Assembly (NCBI RefSeq): GCF_963678875.1
Contig: NZ_OY787457.1
Span: 867,561 to 931,560, forward strand
Direction: 5' to 3'
Origin: an uncultured Hyphomonas sp.
Lineage (GTDB): Bacteria; Pseudomonadota; Alphaproteobacteria; Caulobacterales; Hyphomonadaceae
Length of the DNA stretch: 64,000 nt
Below, one piece after another: positions 1 through 8,900 of this stretch. The notes beneath the pieces were generated by a model. It ran no database searches and was not told where the DNA came from. It worked only from the letters and a program-made list of their open reading frames with translations. The position numbers were made by a program, and so were the translations under genes. How positions within the stretch are numbered: the first letter of the stretch is position 1; every line of letters begins with the position of its first letter.

Positions 1-347
1 CCGGTCATCATGGCGTCGCGGCCATAGAAGTCTGCAATGTCACGCACGGCAGCGCGATACTCAGGGTCCTGAGAAGCGATGAGTGCGGAATAGGAGATCC
101 AGCCTTGTGAAAGCTGGTCAGGATTGTGCCCGCCAAGCGAGTTAAGGGCGTGATCGATATCGCCGGCAGAGCCGAGCGGTTTCGTTTTCACATCCGTCAC
201 TTCGGATTGGTAGGTGGCGTAGACGGCGGCGGAATCAGAGATCGCGTCACCGGATTTGTTCTCTTCGGGCTGGACTACCTGTGCGGAGGCTCCAAGAGCC
301 ATCCCCATAGCGATAACAATGGCCCCGATCGTTCTGATGGAATACAT
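1..347 (-). CDS. Secreted protein of unknown function, cut by the window edge
   Basis: A frame reads leftward from an ATG at 347 and runs off the window, giving 115 residues without a stop. The first 22 residues look like a Sec signal peptide (short basic start, hydrophobic run, ASA-Q cleavage context), so the product should be periplasmic or outer-membrane associated. A GGAG-containing ribosome site lies about 9 bases before the ATG. The mature part is acidic and rich in Ser, Asp and Ala, with no motif I recognise. It is divergent from the histidine kinase gene. The function is unknown. Confidence 0.7.
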   Translation of the reverse strand, partial: MYSIRTIGAIVIAMGMALGASAQVVQPEENKSGDAISDSAAVYATYQSEVTDVKTKPLGSAGDIDHALNSLGGHNPDQLSQGWISYSALIASQDPEYRAAVRDIADFYGRDAMMT

Positions 348-497
348 GTTCGCTCACTCCCTCACGCGACACACGATACTGTCTGCCTGAAGTTCCCCAA
401 GGGGGGAACAGCAGCTTGCCCGCTTCTTGCATTACAAATACAGCAAGAAACCGCCGACACCGTCACAATGCCTAATGAATCTCACCGGGGTATTAAT

Positions 498-2123
498 ATG
501 TTGCCCCAAAAGCAGCGTCAGAGATTACGAATTATCCACCTTGGCTGGCTGGCCATGGTGGTTGCGGTTGCCTGCTCCATTCTCGTGTCACGCGAAAGAG
601 AAGCATTGTCGTTCGCCTGGCTGGGATTGGCGGCCCTGCCAGGTCTGGCGGGGTATCTGCTGCTTGGGCCGGACCGGCTGCTGAACCAGTTTGCCCCGTC
701 TTTTCTGGTGATTACGTGGACCGTGTTCGCAGCATTCGCGCTGGCATTGAGCGGTGCAGCCATGTCTCCGCTGGCGGTTCTGTTCGTCATCGCGCCGCTC
801 GTGGCGCTTAACCTCGATAACTCCAATATGGCGGCGGAAGCGTCGATCTTCGGGGCAGGGGCCTATTTCGTGGCAATCCTGTTGTCCGAAATCGGGATTC
901 TGCCGATGGGAGAGGCCGTTCCGGGCTTCTCAAACGTCGCCCGTTTGCTGGCTTTTGCAGCGCTGGTCACCTGTGCCTTGCTGGTCTGGTACCTGGCGCG
1001 CGGGCGCGAACAAAGCGCCGCAGATACTGACCTGTTCCCGCTGGCCGAAGTCTCGCATCCGGCGAAAGCCACCATTCCGGTGCCGGCCGATTCCGGGGTC
1101 CTCCTTCTGGACGTGACGCCTGACGGCATGATCCGCGGCGCAGATGGCGACCGTCTTGGCCTGCCGGCCATAGGCGCGGGCACCCTGTTGCGCGATGTTC
1201 TGGATGCCTCGACACCGCCAGCCAGATTGCTGGGCGTCACGGCGATGGCAGGAGAGGCGGCTCTCGCCAACGGCCGCAGGATTGCGTTTTGCGCGACGCC
1301 TTATGATGGCGGCACGCATCTGGCGCTGATCGACCGGCAGAAACAGGATCCGGCGCAGGAAGCCAAAGTTCCTTCGGTGGATGCCGAAGCCCGGGCGCGC
1401 GATGCCGTTCGCCAGCGTACGGCCTTTTTCGCTTCGCTGGGCCATGACCTGAAGACGCCGCTGAACGCGATCATCGGTTACGCCGACATGATGCGCCATG
1501 GCGTGCGCGGCCCGCTGCCGGAAGCCTATCAGGACTATCCGGCCATCATTCATGACAGCGGGCAGGAATTGCTCCTCATGGTCGAGGACATGCTGGACCT
1601 CGCCCGCGCCGACGCAGACCGCTATCGCCTTGAGCCGGAGCCGGTGGACCTGTCGGCCTCCGCGAATTCGGTCATCCGCCAGCTGGAGAACCAGGCGGAG
1701 CGCGCAGGCGTGAAGCTTCGCCTGAAGGCAGACGAAGAAGTCTGGGCGCAGGCCGATGCGCGCGCCGTGCGCCAGATCTGGCAGAACCTCGTTTCGAACG
1801 CGATCAAATACTCGGACAGCGGCAGCGCTGTCGTGCTGGACGCAGAGACCAGCGGCAATGCCGTCATCTTGTCCGTCGCCGACAAGGGCGCCGGCATGAG
1901 CGAGGACGACGTCCGTCTCGCGCTGGAACCGTTTGCGCAGGGCGGCAATGCCCGCGGCGTGAAGGGCACGGGGCTGGGCCTCGCTGTGGTGAAACGTTTC
2001 GCGGAGCTGCACGGCGGGCAGATCGACATCCGCTCGACGCTCGGCAAGGGCACCCGCGTGTCCGTTACCCTGCCGCGCGCGCATGATGCCGACATCGAAC
2101 CCATGGACGATGCCGCGCAATAA
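498..2123 (+). CDS. Membrane sensor histidine kinase
   Basis: This is a 541-residue sensor kinase. Residues about 10-180 form roughly five or six hydrophobic segments, followed by a short linker, a HisKA dimerisation domain and a HATPase_c domain. The H-box HDLKTPLNAIIGY places the phospho-acceptor His near residue 316. The N-box (NLVSNAIKYS), G1 (DKGAGM) and G2 (GTGLGLAV) are intact, so it should autophosphorylate. The HATPase resembles the PleC/DivL group of alphaproteobacteria. No response regulator is adjacent, so its partner is unknown. The frame is open much further upstream. I chose the ATG at 498 because the membrane region follows directly and a weak GGGG site precedes it; an ATG at 468 is the alternative. 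Confidence 0.85.
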   Translation: MLPQKQRQRLRIIHLGWLAMVVAVACSILVSREREALSFAWLGLAALPGLAGYLLLGPDRLLNQFAPSFLVITWTVFAAFALALSGAAMSPLAVLFVIAPLVALNLDNSNMAAEASIFGAGAYFVAILLSEIGILPMGEAVPGFSNVARLLAFAALVTCALLVWYLARGREQSAADTDLFPLAEVSHPAKATIPVPADSGVLLLDVTPDGMIRGADGDRLGLPAIGAGTLLRDVLDASTPPARLLGVTAMAGEAALANGRRIAFCATPYDGGTHLALIDRQKQDPAQEAKVPSVDAEARARDAVRQRTAFFASLGHDLKTPLNAIIGYADMMRHGVRGPLPEAYQDYPAIIHDSGQELLLMVEDMLDLARADADRYRLEPEPVDLSASANSVIRQLENQAERAGVKLRLKADEEVWAQADARAVRQIWQNLVSNAIKYSDSGSAVVLDAETSGNAVILSVADKGAGMSEDDVRLALEPFAQGGNARGVKGTGLGLAVVKRFAELHGGQIDIRSTLGKGTRVSVTLPRAHDADIEPMDDAAQ

Positions 2124-2138
2124 TGCTCGCGTCAGGAA

Positions 2139-2339
2139 TTAGACGTCTTCGTCTTCCGGCAGGTTATCCCGCACCAGCAGGAACAGGCCCCCGAACGTGG
2201 CCGCGCCGATTGCGAACAGGACAATGGATGTGACGAGGAACAGCACGTCGCCTTCATGGTTTGCGTGCTGGATGAGCCCGGTCAGGCCACCTGCAAAGGC
2301 GATGGCAGGTGCGAGCAGGATCAGGTCGCTGCTTTTCAT
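2139..2339 (-). CDS. Small two-segment membrane protein
   Basis: This is a 66-residue protein with two hydrophobic segments (about residues 4-20 and 31-54) and an acidic tail ending PEDEDV. The start at 2339 has a strong GGAAGGGG site 7-8 bases upstream. The frame stays open upstream, but that part reads across the next gene's promoter and is not credible. It is convergent with the histidine kinase. I do not recognise the family; it is probably an inner-membrane protein. Confidence 0.65.
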   Translation of the reverse strand: MKSSDLILLAPAIAFAGGLTGLIQHANHEGDVLFLVTSIVLFAIGAATFGGLFLLVRDNLPEDEDV

Positions 2340-2426
2340 GCTCTGGCCCCTTCCGTCGGTCGTTACCAGTGCGTTAACACTGGGTTGGAAACTGCAAGCA
2401 TCGTGCCGTTTCGAAGGAGCTTCGCC

Positions 2427-2774
2427 ATGATGGACCGTCTGCCCACACGCCTCTGGATCGAGGCCCTGATCCGACGGGCTGAAGTCGCGGGGGCGTCGGG
2501 CTTCATCGTGCAGCATGGCGATGATGACCGCGGCGACGTGCTGTTGAAGATTGCCCGGCTGGACGGGACGGCGGCGGCTTACATCCCGTCGATGGACATG
2601 GAGGGCAACCGCATCTTCATGAACCTCGCCGCCCAGGGCGTCGGGCCTGAGGAGCGGGCAGTGGACGAGTATGTCGCCCGGGCCCGCAAGCGCGACAGCG
2701 ATCTCTGGGTTATCGAAATCGAGGACCGGGAAGGGCGCCATTTCCTGACCGAGCATGTCGAGGAAGGTGCGTAA
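2427..2774 (+). CDS. DUF1491 family protein
   Basis: This is a 115-residue soluble protein matching the DUF1491 family, which is common in alphaproteobacteria and has no known function. It shows the family's N-terminal RLPTRLWIEALIRRAE-type opening and a WVIEIEDREGR segment near the C-terminus. The ATG at 2427 follows an AAGGAG site with good spacing; the frame stays open upstream into the promoter region. It is divergent from the small membrane protein gene. Confidence 0.8.
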   Translation: MMDRLPTRLWIEALIRRAEVAGASGFIVQHGDDDRGDVLLKIARLDGTAAAYIPSMDMEGNRIFMNLAAQGVGPEERAVDEYVARARKRDSDLWVIEIEDREGRHFLTEHVEEGA

Positions 2775-2834
2775 AAAGCAGCCTGAATCCTGTAGCAGCA
2801 TCCGGCAAATTCCTTTGCATGCGATAAGCCTGCG

Positions 2835-2850
2835 TTAACCGCCTCGTAAC
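2835..2850 (+). promoter_or_regulatory. CtrA-box-like site (TTAA-N7-GTAAC)
   Basis: TTAA at 2835-2838 is followed after 7 bases by GTAAC at 2846-2850. This is one base off the alphaproteobacterial CtrA recognition pattern TTAA-N7-TTAAC. It lies about 50 bases before the gene at 2902. CtrA control is an inference from this single near-match. Confidence 0.35.
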
Positions 2851-2901
2851 CCTGCGCGGGCAGCTTGAAAATCGAATCAGGATACTGGGCAAGGCGGGGT
2901 T

Positions 2902-3276
2902 ATGCTGTTTCTCTTGAACGAACAGATCGTCGACGTGGCGATTCCAGAAATCCATCTATCGAAGCGCTGGAAAGTGCTGGGCTGCGGTGATCCGTCGAGC
3001 ATGCGGGCGCGCGAGGCGCTGGAATTTGTTGCACGGGTTGTCTCGGCGCACATTCAAGAAGGCGTCGCGATGGAGGTGAACCTCGTCGAGGACCTTGCGG
3101 CCCTGATCATCGCCAAGACCGGCGCGAATGCCGCCCTGTTCCCGGTGAATGACAAGCGCGTTGGCGAAGCCCGCCTAACCATTCTGCCGGAAACCATCCT
3201 CGCCAGCCTGCGTGAGCGCCACGAGCAGGAAGGCCAGGCGCCGGACCTCGAACAGATCTGGCCGAAAGCCGCCTGA
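2902..3276 (+). CDS. Conserved-looking protein of unknown function
   Basis: This is a 124-residue soluble protein of mixed alpha/beta character, with no signal peptide or membrane segment. It lies directly before prfC in the same orientation, with an 82-base gap. A CtrA-box-like site lies just upstream. I do not recognise the family. Coding is supported by sensible composition, an ATG start and the lack of a competing frame. Confidence 0.6.
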   Translation: MLFLLNEQIVDVAIPEIHLSKRWKVLGCGDPSSMRAREALEFVARVVSAHIQEGVAMEVNLVEDLAALIIAKTGANAALFPVNDKRVGEARLTILPETILASLRERHEQEGQAPDLEQIWPKAA

Positions 3277-3358
3277 TCCGGGCTGCCTGATACCGGCCCT
3301 TCTATCTGCGGCCCAAATCGGCTAGGGCCTCGGCCTGGAAAAGACGAGCCGTTTCAAC

Positions 3359-4957
3359 ATGTCCCACGCTGCAGAAGCCGCCCGCCGGCGGACCTTCGCC
3401 ATCATCTCACACCCTGACGCGGGCAAGACCACGCTGACGGAGAACCTGCTGCTGGCCGGCGGTGCGATCCGCGCGGCCGGGGAAGTGGCTGCGCGCGGTG
3501 AAGCGCGGCGTACCACGTCCGACTGGATGAAGATCGAACGCGACCGCGGTATCTCCGTCTCGGCCTCCGTCATGACGTTCGAGTTCGAGAACCTCGTCTT
3601 CAACCTGCTCGACACGCCGGGCCACGAAGACTTTTCCGAAGACACCTATCGCACGCTGACCGCGGCCGACTGCGCCGTCATGGTTCTGGACGCTGCAAAA
3701 GGCATCGAGCCGCAGACGCTGAAACTGTTTGAAGTTTGTCGCCTGCGTGACATCCCGATCGTGACCTTCATCAACAAGATGGACCGCGAAGCGCAGGATC
3801 CGATCGCTCTGCTCGACGAAGTGCAGGAAAAGCTGCAGCTGGATACCGCGCCGCTCTACTGGCCCGCTGCCAGCGGTCAGCGCTTCTCGGGTATGGTCGA
3901 TCTTGCAAGCAAGGAACTGATCCAGTTCGAACGCCGCCCCGGTGAAGCGCCGAAGATCGGCGCGGCGCCGCGGATCGCTGGCGACGCGGCCACGCTTGAG
4001 GCGAACCTTGATGAAAGTGTCTATGGCGAACTGGCCGAAGGCATGGAGATGGCCACTGGCCTGTTGCCGGAGTTCGACAAGGAAGCCTTCCTCGGCGGGC
4101 ACATGACGCCGGTTGTGTTCGGGTCTGCGCTGCGCCATTTCGGTGTGCTGGAGCTGCTCCGTACGCTGCATGCCTACGCGCCGCCGCCGCGTGACCAGAA
4201 AGCCGAAAAGAAAGGCGAACCTGTCACGATCCATTCCAGTGACAATGCGGTCTCGGGTTTCGTCTTCAAGATCCAGGCGAACATGGACCCGAACCACCGC
4301 GACCGCGTGGCCTTCCTGCGCCTGTGTTCGGGCGAGTTCAAGCGCGGCATGCGCCTCAAGACAGCAGGCGGCAAGCAGCTGAACATCCACAATCCGATGA
4401 TGTTCCTTGCGCAGGATCGCGAGATCGCGGAGACCGCTTATGCGGGCGATGTGATCGGTGTGCCGAACCATGGCCAGCTGCGCGTTGGCGACAGCTTGTC
4501 CGAGAACGGAGATATCAAGTTCGCGGGTATCCCGAACTTCGCGCCGGAACTGCTGCGCCGCGCCCGAGTGAAAGACCCAATGAAAGCAAAGCACTTGCGC
4601 AAGGCCCTCGAAAGCCTCGCGGAAGAGGGCGTGACCCAGCTGTTCAAGCCGACCATTGGCTCCGACATGATCGTCGGCGCGGTCGGCCAGCTCCAGTTCG
4701 AAGTGATGATCGAGCGTGTGGCGGCCGAGTACAATCTGGAAGTCGTGTTCGAACCAGCGCCCTATAATGTCGCGCGCTGGCTTTCCTGCGACGATCCGAA
4801 AGTGCTGGAAGCCTTCCTGGACAAGAACAAGACCTCGTCAGGCACGGACCTCGACGATGCACCGGTCTATCTCGCCAAGAATGCGTGGGATGTCGGCTAC
4901 GCTCAGGAAAAGAACCCGGACATCCGCTTCACCGCAACAAAAGAGCGGGCGCTCTAG
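3359..4957 (+). CDS. prfC: Peptide chain release factor 3
   Basis: RF3 is the translational GTPase that removes RF1/RF2 from the ribosome after termination. At 532 residues it matches the family (about 529 in E. coli). The GTPase motifs are all present: G1 HPDAGKTTLTE, the switch region around DWMKIERDRGIS, G3 DTPGHEDF and G4 NKMD. The EF-Tu-like domain II and the RF3 C-terminal domain follow. The start lacks a clear Shine-Dalgarno, but the protein aligns from its first residues. It is convergent with the PAN-domain gene, with only 8 bases between the stops. Confidence 0.97.
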   Translation: MSHAAEAARRRTFAIISHPDAGKTTLTENLLLAGGAIRAAGEVAARGEARRTTSDWMKIERDRGISVSASVMTFEFENLVFNLLDTPGHEDFSEDTYRTLTAADCAVMVLDAAKGIEPQTLKLFEVCRLRDIPIVTFINKMDREAQDPIALLDEVQEKLQLDTAPLYWPAASGQRFSGMVDLASKELIQFERRPGEAPKIGAAPRIAGDAATLEANLDESVYGELAEGMEMATGLLPEFDKEAFLGGHMTPVVFGSALRHFGVLELLRTLHAYAPPPRDQKAEKKGEPVTIHSSDNAVSGFVFKIQANMDPNHRDRVAFLRLCSGEFKRGMRLKTAGGKQLNIHNPMMFLAQDREIAETAYAGDVIGVPNHGQLRVGDSLSENGDIKFAGIPNFAPELLRRARVKDPMKAKHLRKALESLAEEGVTQLFKPTIGSDMIVGAVGQLQFEVMIERVAAEYNLEVVFEPAPYNVARWLSCDDPKVLEAFLDKNKTSSGTDLDDAPVYLAKNAWDVGYAQEKNPDIRFTATKERAL

Positions 4958-4965
4958 GGCGATTA

Positions 4966-5349
4966 TTAGCCTTCCGGGCCGCCTTCGAGTTCGGGCTTCG
5001 GTTCCGGGATGAATTTTGCCGCCAGCGTGGGCGAGACGCCGGAAACTGCCAGCGGGTCAGGCCGGGCCTTGCCGCCGCCGCGCTTCAGTTCGCAGCGGGC
5101 CTCGGCGCCTTCGAAAGTCGCGACATAGCTCCACGCAACACATTGCGCATCGCCCGCGCAGCTGGTCTGGCAGGCCGACGCGGTTTCACCCGGAACAATC
5201 GAATAGGTGGCGCCGAAGCGATAGACGCCGGCTTCCTGTCCTTTTGCCGGTTCGGGCTTGTCAGGTTTCATGCTGGGGGTTTCCGCGAAGGCGGGCGCAG
5301 CCAGCAGGACAATGGCGCTTGAGGCGGCAAGAAGGTGTACCAGGCGCAT
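4966..5349 (-). CDS. Secreted PAN/Apple-domain protein
   Basis: This is a 127-residue exported protein. A signal peptide (MRLVHLLAASSAIVLLAAPA then FAE) is followed by a Pro/Lys-rich linker and one PAN-like module. The module carries paired cysteines (CQTSC, CVAWSY, RCEL) and the WSY core typical of the fold. PAN modules bind proteins or sugars; the ligand here is unknown. I chose the start at 5349 because GGAG lies 9 bases upstream; an ATG at 5364 lacks this. The tail is Pro/Glu rich. Confidence 0.75.
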   Translation of the reverse strand: MRLVHLLAASSAIVLLAAPAFAETPSMKPDKPEPAKGQEAGVYRFGATYSIVPGETASACQTSCAGDAQCVAWSYVATFEGAEARCELKRGGGKARPDPLAVSGVSPTLAAKFIPEPKPELEGGPEG

Positions 5350-5432
5350 GGGCGTCGTCTCCATCTGTCACGGCCAGTCTAGTAAGGCCTGCTTAATGAA
5401 GTGTTCGCCGCGCCCGTTTCATTCCGGAAAGG

Positions 5433-7253
5433 TTACTTCGCCAGCGCCTCGCGCTTTTCCTCGATCTCCAGCCATTCCATCTCGGCCATGTCGAGTTCTT
5501 CACGCGCCGCACCGACGCGGGCGGACTTCTTGTTGAAGGCGTCGGCATCACGGGCATAGAGATCCGGATCGGACATGTCCTGTTCCAGCTTTGCGATTTC
5601 GGCCTGCAGTTTCGGGATCAGCGCGTCCAGTTCCTTCTGGCGATGCTCGTCCTTGAAGGAGAGCTTTGTCTGAGGTTTTGGGCGCTGTGCATTGTCTGCC
5701 TTCGGTTTTTCCGTCTTCTGAGCATTCGGTTCGCCCCTTTGCCGGAAGCCTTTCAACTGTTCCTGCGCATCGCTCCAGCCGCCGGCTGTGACGATCCATT
5801 CGCCATTGCCGACAGGGCAGAGGCAGCTGGTCACCGTTGCATCGAGGAAGGCCCGGTCGTGGCTGACGAGGATCAGCGTGCCTTCATAGCCGAGCAGCAT
5901 GTCCTCCAGCAGGTCCAGCGTCTGCATGTCGAGATCGTTGGTCGGTTCGTCCATGACGAGCAGGTTGGACGGCTGGGCAAGCCCGATGGCGAGGGCAAGC
6001 CGGTTGCGTTCCCCGCCGGAGAGCGCGCCGACCGGCTGGCGCAGCTGGTCCGGCGCAAACAGGAAGTCTTTCGCATAGGCCGCGACACGGCGCTGGCGTC
6101 CCTGCACCATGATGGAGTCGCCGCCATTCGGGGCGAGGGCTTCCCAGATCGTGTCCTTCGGGTTCAGCGTCTCGCGCGTCTGGTCCTGATAGGTGACCTC
6201 AAGCGTCTTCGTATGCTTCACGCTGCCGCTGTCGGGCTCGATCCGGCCGAGGAGGAGTTTGACCAGCGTTGTCTTGCCGACGCCGTTCGGCCCGATGATG
6301 CCGATCCGGTCGCCGCGCAGGATCTTCATCGAGAGATCATTGACCAGCGTGAAGGGGCCATCCGGGCCTTCATAGGTCTTGGTCAGGTGCCGGGCTTCGA
6401 TCACCTTCTTGCTCATCGAGTCCCCGGCATCGACGCTGAGGTCGGCGGTGGCCTTGCGGTCCTGCAGGGCGGCGCGCATCTCGGCATGTTCGGTGCGCAG
6501 GTCTTTCAGCTTGGCGAGGCGGCCCTGGTTGCGCTTGCGCCGTCCTGTGACGCCGCGGGCCAGCCAGTGCTGTTCGTCCTTCAGGTGCGTCGTCATCCGG
6601 CGCAGCTGGCGTTCTTCCTCCACTTCGATCTGCTCGGCCCACTCGTCGAACTTCACATAACCGTCCGGGCTCTTCAGCACCTTGCCCTGACGCAGCCACA
6701 GCGTGTTGGTGGAGATGTTCTCAAGGAAGCGCCGGTCGTGGCTGACGACCAGCACGACGCCGTTGAAGCTCTTCAGGCGCGCTTCCAGCTGTTCGATCAT
6801 CGGCACGTCGAGATGGTTGGTCGGCTCGTCCAGCAGCAGCACGTCCGGATCGGCGGCAAAGGCCTTGGCAAGCGCCGCGCGGCGCAACTGGCCGCCGGAA
6901 AGTGTGGCCGGGTCTGCGTCCGCCTCGACACCGAACTCCATCAGCTCGGCCTCGGCCATGTAGGCGCCGTCCAGCCCTTCGCTGGCATAGGCGAGCACGC
7001 TGTCGAAACCGGCAAGGTCAGACTCCTGCGCGACGCTGGCGAAGGTGATGCCGGGCTGGCGCCAGACCTCACCACTGTCAGCTTCCACGCGCTCGGAAAT
7101 GATCTTCATCAGCGTCGACTTGCCGGCGCCGTTTCGGCCCACCAGCGCCACCCGCTCGCCCTTCGACAGGGAAAAGCTGACCCCCGTGAACAGGGGCTTG
7201 CCCCCAAAAGTGAGGCGGACATCGGTGAGCGTGATCAAGGGAGGCGCGGCCAT
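5433..7253 (-). CDS. uup: ABC-F family ATPase, Uup type
   Basis: This is a 606-residue soluble tandem ATPase without membrane domains. The first cassette shows Walker A GRNGAGKST, signature LSGGQLRR and Walker B LLLDEPTNHLD. The second shows GPNGVGKTT, LSGGERNR and LVMDEPTNDLD. A charged linker joins them, and a C-terminal coiled coil (about residues 530-606) is the Uup hallmark. ABC-F proteins act on ribosomes or, for Uup, also on branched DNA intermediates. It is divergent from the TauD-like gene with about 115 bases between. Confidence 0.93.
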   Translation of the reverse strand: MAAPPLITLTDVRLTFGGKPLFTGVSFSLSKGERVALVGRNGAGKSTLMKIISERVEADSGEVWRQPGITFASVAQESDLAGFDSVLAYASEGLDGAYMAEAELMEFGVEADADPATLSGGQLRRAALAKAFAADPDVLLLDEPTNHLDVPMIEQLEARLKSFNGVVLVVSHDRRFLENISTNTLWLRQGKVLKSPDGYVKFDEWAEQIEVEEERQLRRMTTHLKDEQHWLARGVTGRRKRNQGRLAKLKDLRTEHAEMRAALQDRKATADLSVDAGDSMSKKVIEARHLTKTYEGPDGPFTLVNDLSMKILRGDRIGIIGPNGVGKTTLVKLLLGRIEPDSGSVKHTKTLEVTYQDQTRETLNPKDTIWEALAPNGGDSIMVQGRQRRVAAYAKDFLFAPDQLRQPVGALSGGERNRLALAIGLAQPSNLLVMDEPTNDLDMQTLDLLEDMLLGYEGTLILVSHDRAFLDATVTSCLCPVGNGEWIVTAGGWSDAQEQLKGFRQRGEPNAQKTEKPKADNAQRPKPQTKLSFKDEHRQKELDALIPKLQAEIAKLEQDMSDPDLYARDADAFNKKSARVGAAREELDMAEMEWLEIEEKREALAK

Positions 7254-7367
7254 GGCGGCGATGTAGCGTGCGCACGAGCAGGGCGCCAGAGGGGATCGTC
7301 ATCAGCGTTCCCCAAGGGCACGTGGCCTGATACACTCCCCGAAAATAAAATAATGGGAGGAACAAAA

Positions 7368-8222
7368 TTGGCTTATTCGGATAATGAGACCGCTTTCACG
7401 CAGTTCGAGGCGCGCCGCCTGTCACCCGCCATCGGGGCGGAGCTGATCGGGGCGGACCTGCGCAATCCGACGGATGCGCTGGTCTCCGAAGTGCGCGCGG
7501 CGCTGTTGCGCTATCAGGTCGTCTTCTTCCGCGATCAGGACATCACCCGCCAGCAGCACATTGCCTTCGCCAGCAAGTTCGGAGAGCTGGAAATCCATCC
7601 CGCCACGCCGCTGGAACAGCCGGACCGGGAAGTCCTTCGCATCGCCCACGGCCCGAATTCACGCGGCACGGAGAATTCCTGGCACTCGGACGTGACCTGG
7701 CGCGAAGCCCCGTCGCTCGGTTCCATCCTGCGCGCCATCGAACTGCCGGAAGTCGGCGGCGACACGCTCTTCTCCAACATGGTGATGGCGTATGAAGATC
7801 TGGACGACGGCCTGAAGGAGCGGCTCTGCCAGATGACGGCGGTGCACGACATCGCCCGAGTCTTCGCCAAGCGACTGAAGAAGGACGCGACAGAACTGCA
7901 CGCGAACTTCCCGCCGATGGAGCATCCCGTCATCCGCACACATCCGGAGACGGGCCAGCGCGGCCTCTACGTCAACACGGCGTTCACGGACCATATCAAG
8001 GGCATGGAGCGCAAGGAGAGCGACGAGCTGCTGAAGTATCTCTACGCCCGCGCTGCCATTCCGGAATACCAGTGCCGCTTCCGTTGGGCGCCGGGCTCGC
8101 TCGCCTTCTGGGACAATCGCGCCTGCCAACACTATGCCGCCAGCGACTATTTCCCGAACGTGCGCATCATGGAACGCGTCACCATCGCGGGCGACCGGCC
8201 CTTCTTCAAGGCTGCGGCTTAA
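7368..8222 (+). CDS. TauD/TfdA family Fe(II)/2-oxoglutarate dioxygenase
   Basis: The 284-residue product has the facial triad context of TauD enzymes: HSDVTW (His and Asp ligands) and a distal His in WDNRACQHYA, followed by a plausible 2-oxoglutarate-binding Arg near the C-terminus. Family members hydroxylate sulfonates, sulfate esters or phenoxyacids; the substrate cannot be read from sequence. The likely start is TTG at 7368, because a perfect GGGAGG lies 7 bases before it. The ATG at 7353 sits immediately before that site and would bury it inside the gene. The 3' end overlaps rsuA by 4 bases, tail to tail. Confidence 0.88.
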   Translation: MAYSDNETAFTQFEARRLSPAIGAELIGADLRNPTDALVSEVRAALLRYQVVFFRDQDITRQQHIAFASKFGELEIHPATPLEQPDREVLRIAHGPNSRGTENSWHSDVTWREAPSLGSILRAIELPEVGGDTLFSNMVMAYEDLDDGLKERLCQMTAVHDIARVFAKRLKKDATELHANFPPMEHPVIRTHPETGQRGLYVNTAFTDHIKGMERKESDELLKYLYARAAIPEYQCRFRWAPGSLAFWDNRACQHYAASDYFPNVRIMERVTIAGDRPFFKAAA

Positions 8223-8890
8223 CCGAGCGAAGCGATCTCTTCCACGCTCAGCAGGCGCCACTCGCCTTCCGGCACGTCGCCGAGGGTGAGGGGGCCGAAG
8301 GCGGCGCGGTGGAGGGTTTCGACATGGTTGCCCGCGGCGGCGAACATGCGGCGGACCTGGTGGTAGCGGCCTTCGGTGATGGTCAGGCGGGCGGTGCATT
8401 CGCCGGTTACTTCCAGCTGCGCAGGCAGGAGCGGCTTCTCTTCCCCGCGCAGCATCAGCGTGCCGCTGGCGAACAGGTCTGCCTCATGGCCTTCCAGCGG
8501 GCGAGCGAGCGTGGCCTCATAGGTCTTCGGCAATTCCGACTTCGGCGAAATCAGCCGATGCAGCAGCTTCCCGTCATCCGTGAACAGAAGGAGCCCCGTT
8601 GTATCAGCGTCGAGGCGACCGACGCTGGAGAGCGGCGGGGTGCGCAGCAGGAAGCGTGGTGGCAGCAGTTCGTAGACCAGCCGGCCCTGATCGGCACGGG
8701 AGCAGGTGAAGCCCGCGGGCTTGTTCATCAGGATGACCATGCCGGGCGGCGGGTCCAGCGGTTCGCCATCGAAGCGGAGGTCGTCGCCTTCACCCGTCAC
8801 GCGGCCGCGGCGGATGGCAGCCTCCATCTCCTTGCGGCTGCCATAGCCGAGATGGGCAAGGTATTTCGCGAGCTGGCGCGCTTCCTTCAT
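8219..8890 (-). CDS. rsuA: 16S rRNA pseudouridine synthase RsuA
   Basis: RsuA makes pseudouridine 516 in 16S rRNA. The 223-residue protein (E. coli about 231) has an N-terminal S4 RNA-binding domain (LAKYLAHLGYGSRKEME) and the catalytic motif GRLDADTTGLLLFT with the nucleophilic Asp. RYHQVRRM marks the C-terminal part of the fold. The start at 8890 is the first Met before the S4 domain; the upstream reading overlaps rsmC and is not credible. Only 10 bases separate it from rsmC, so the two form one operon for small-subunit rRNA modification. RluB/RluE-type specificity cannot be fully excluded. Confidence 0.87.
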   Translation of the reverse strand: MKEARQLAKYLAHLGYGSRKEMEAAIRRGRVTGEGDDLRFDGEPLDPPPGMVILMNKPAGFTCSRADQGRLVYELLPPRFLLRTPPLSSVGRLDADTTGLLLFTDDGKLLHRLISPKSELPKTYEATLARPLEGHEADLFASGTLMLRGEEKPLLPAQLEVTGECTARLTITEGRYHQVRRMFAAAGNHVETLHRAAFGPLTLGDVPEGEWRLLSVEEIASLG

Positions 8891-8900
8891 GGCGTGGATG

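Noticed and set aside
930..2120. A 396-codon minus-strand frame opposite the histidine kinase
   Set aside because: His/Arg/Ala-rich composition with no motif, and the other strand encodes an intact kinase.
5643..7350. A very long plus-strand open frame opposite uup, continuous with the TauD-like gene
   Set aside because: It is the antisense shadow of a high-GC gene; only the part after 7368 matches a protein family.
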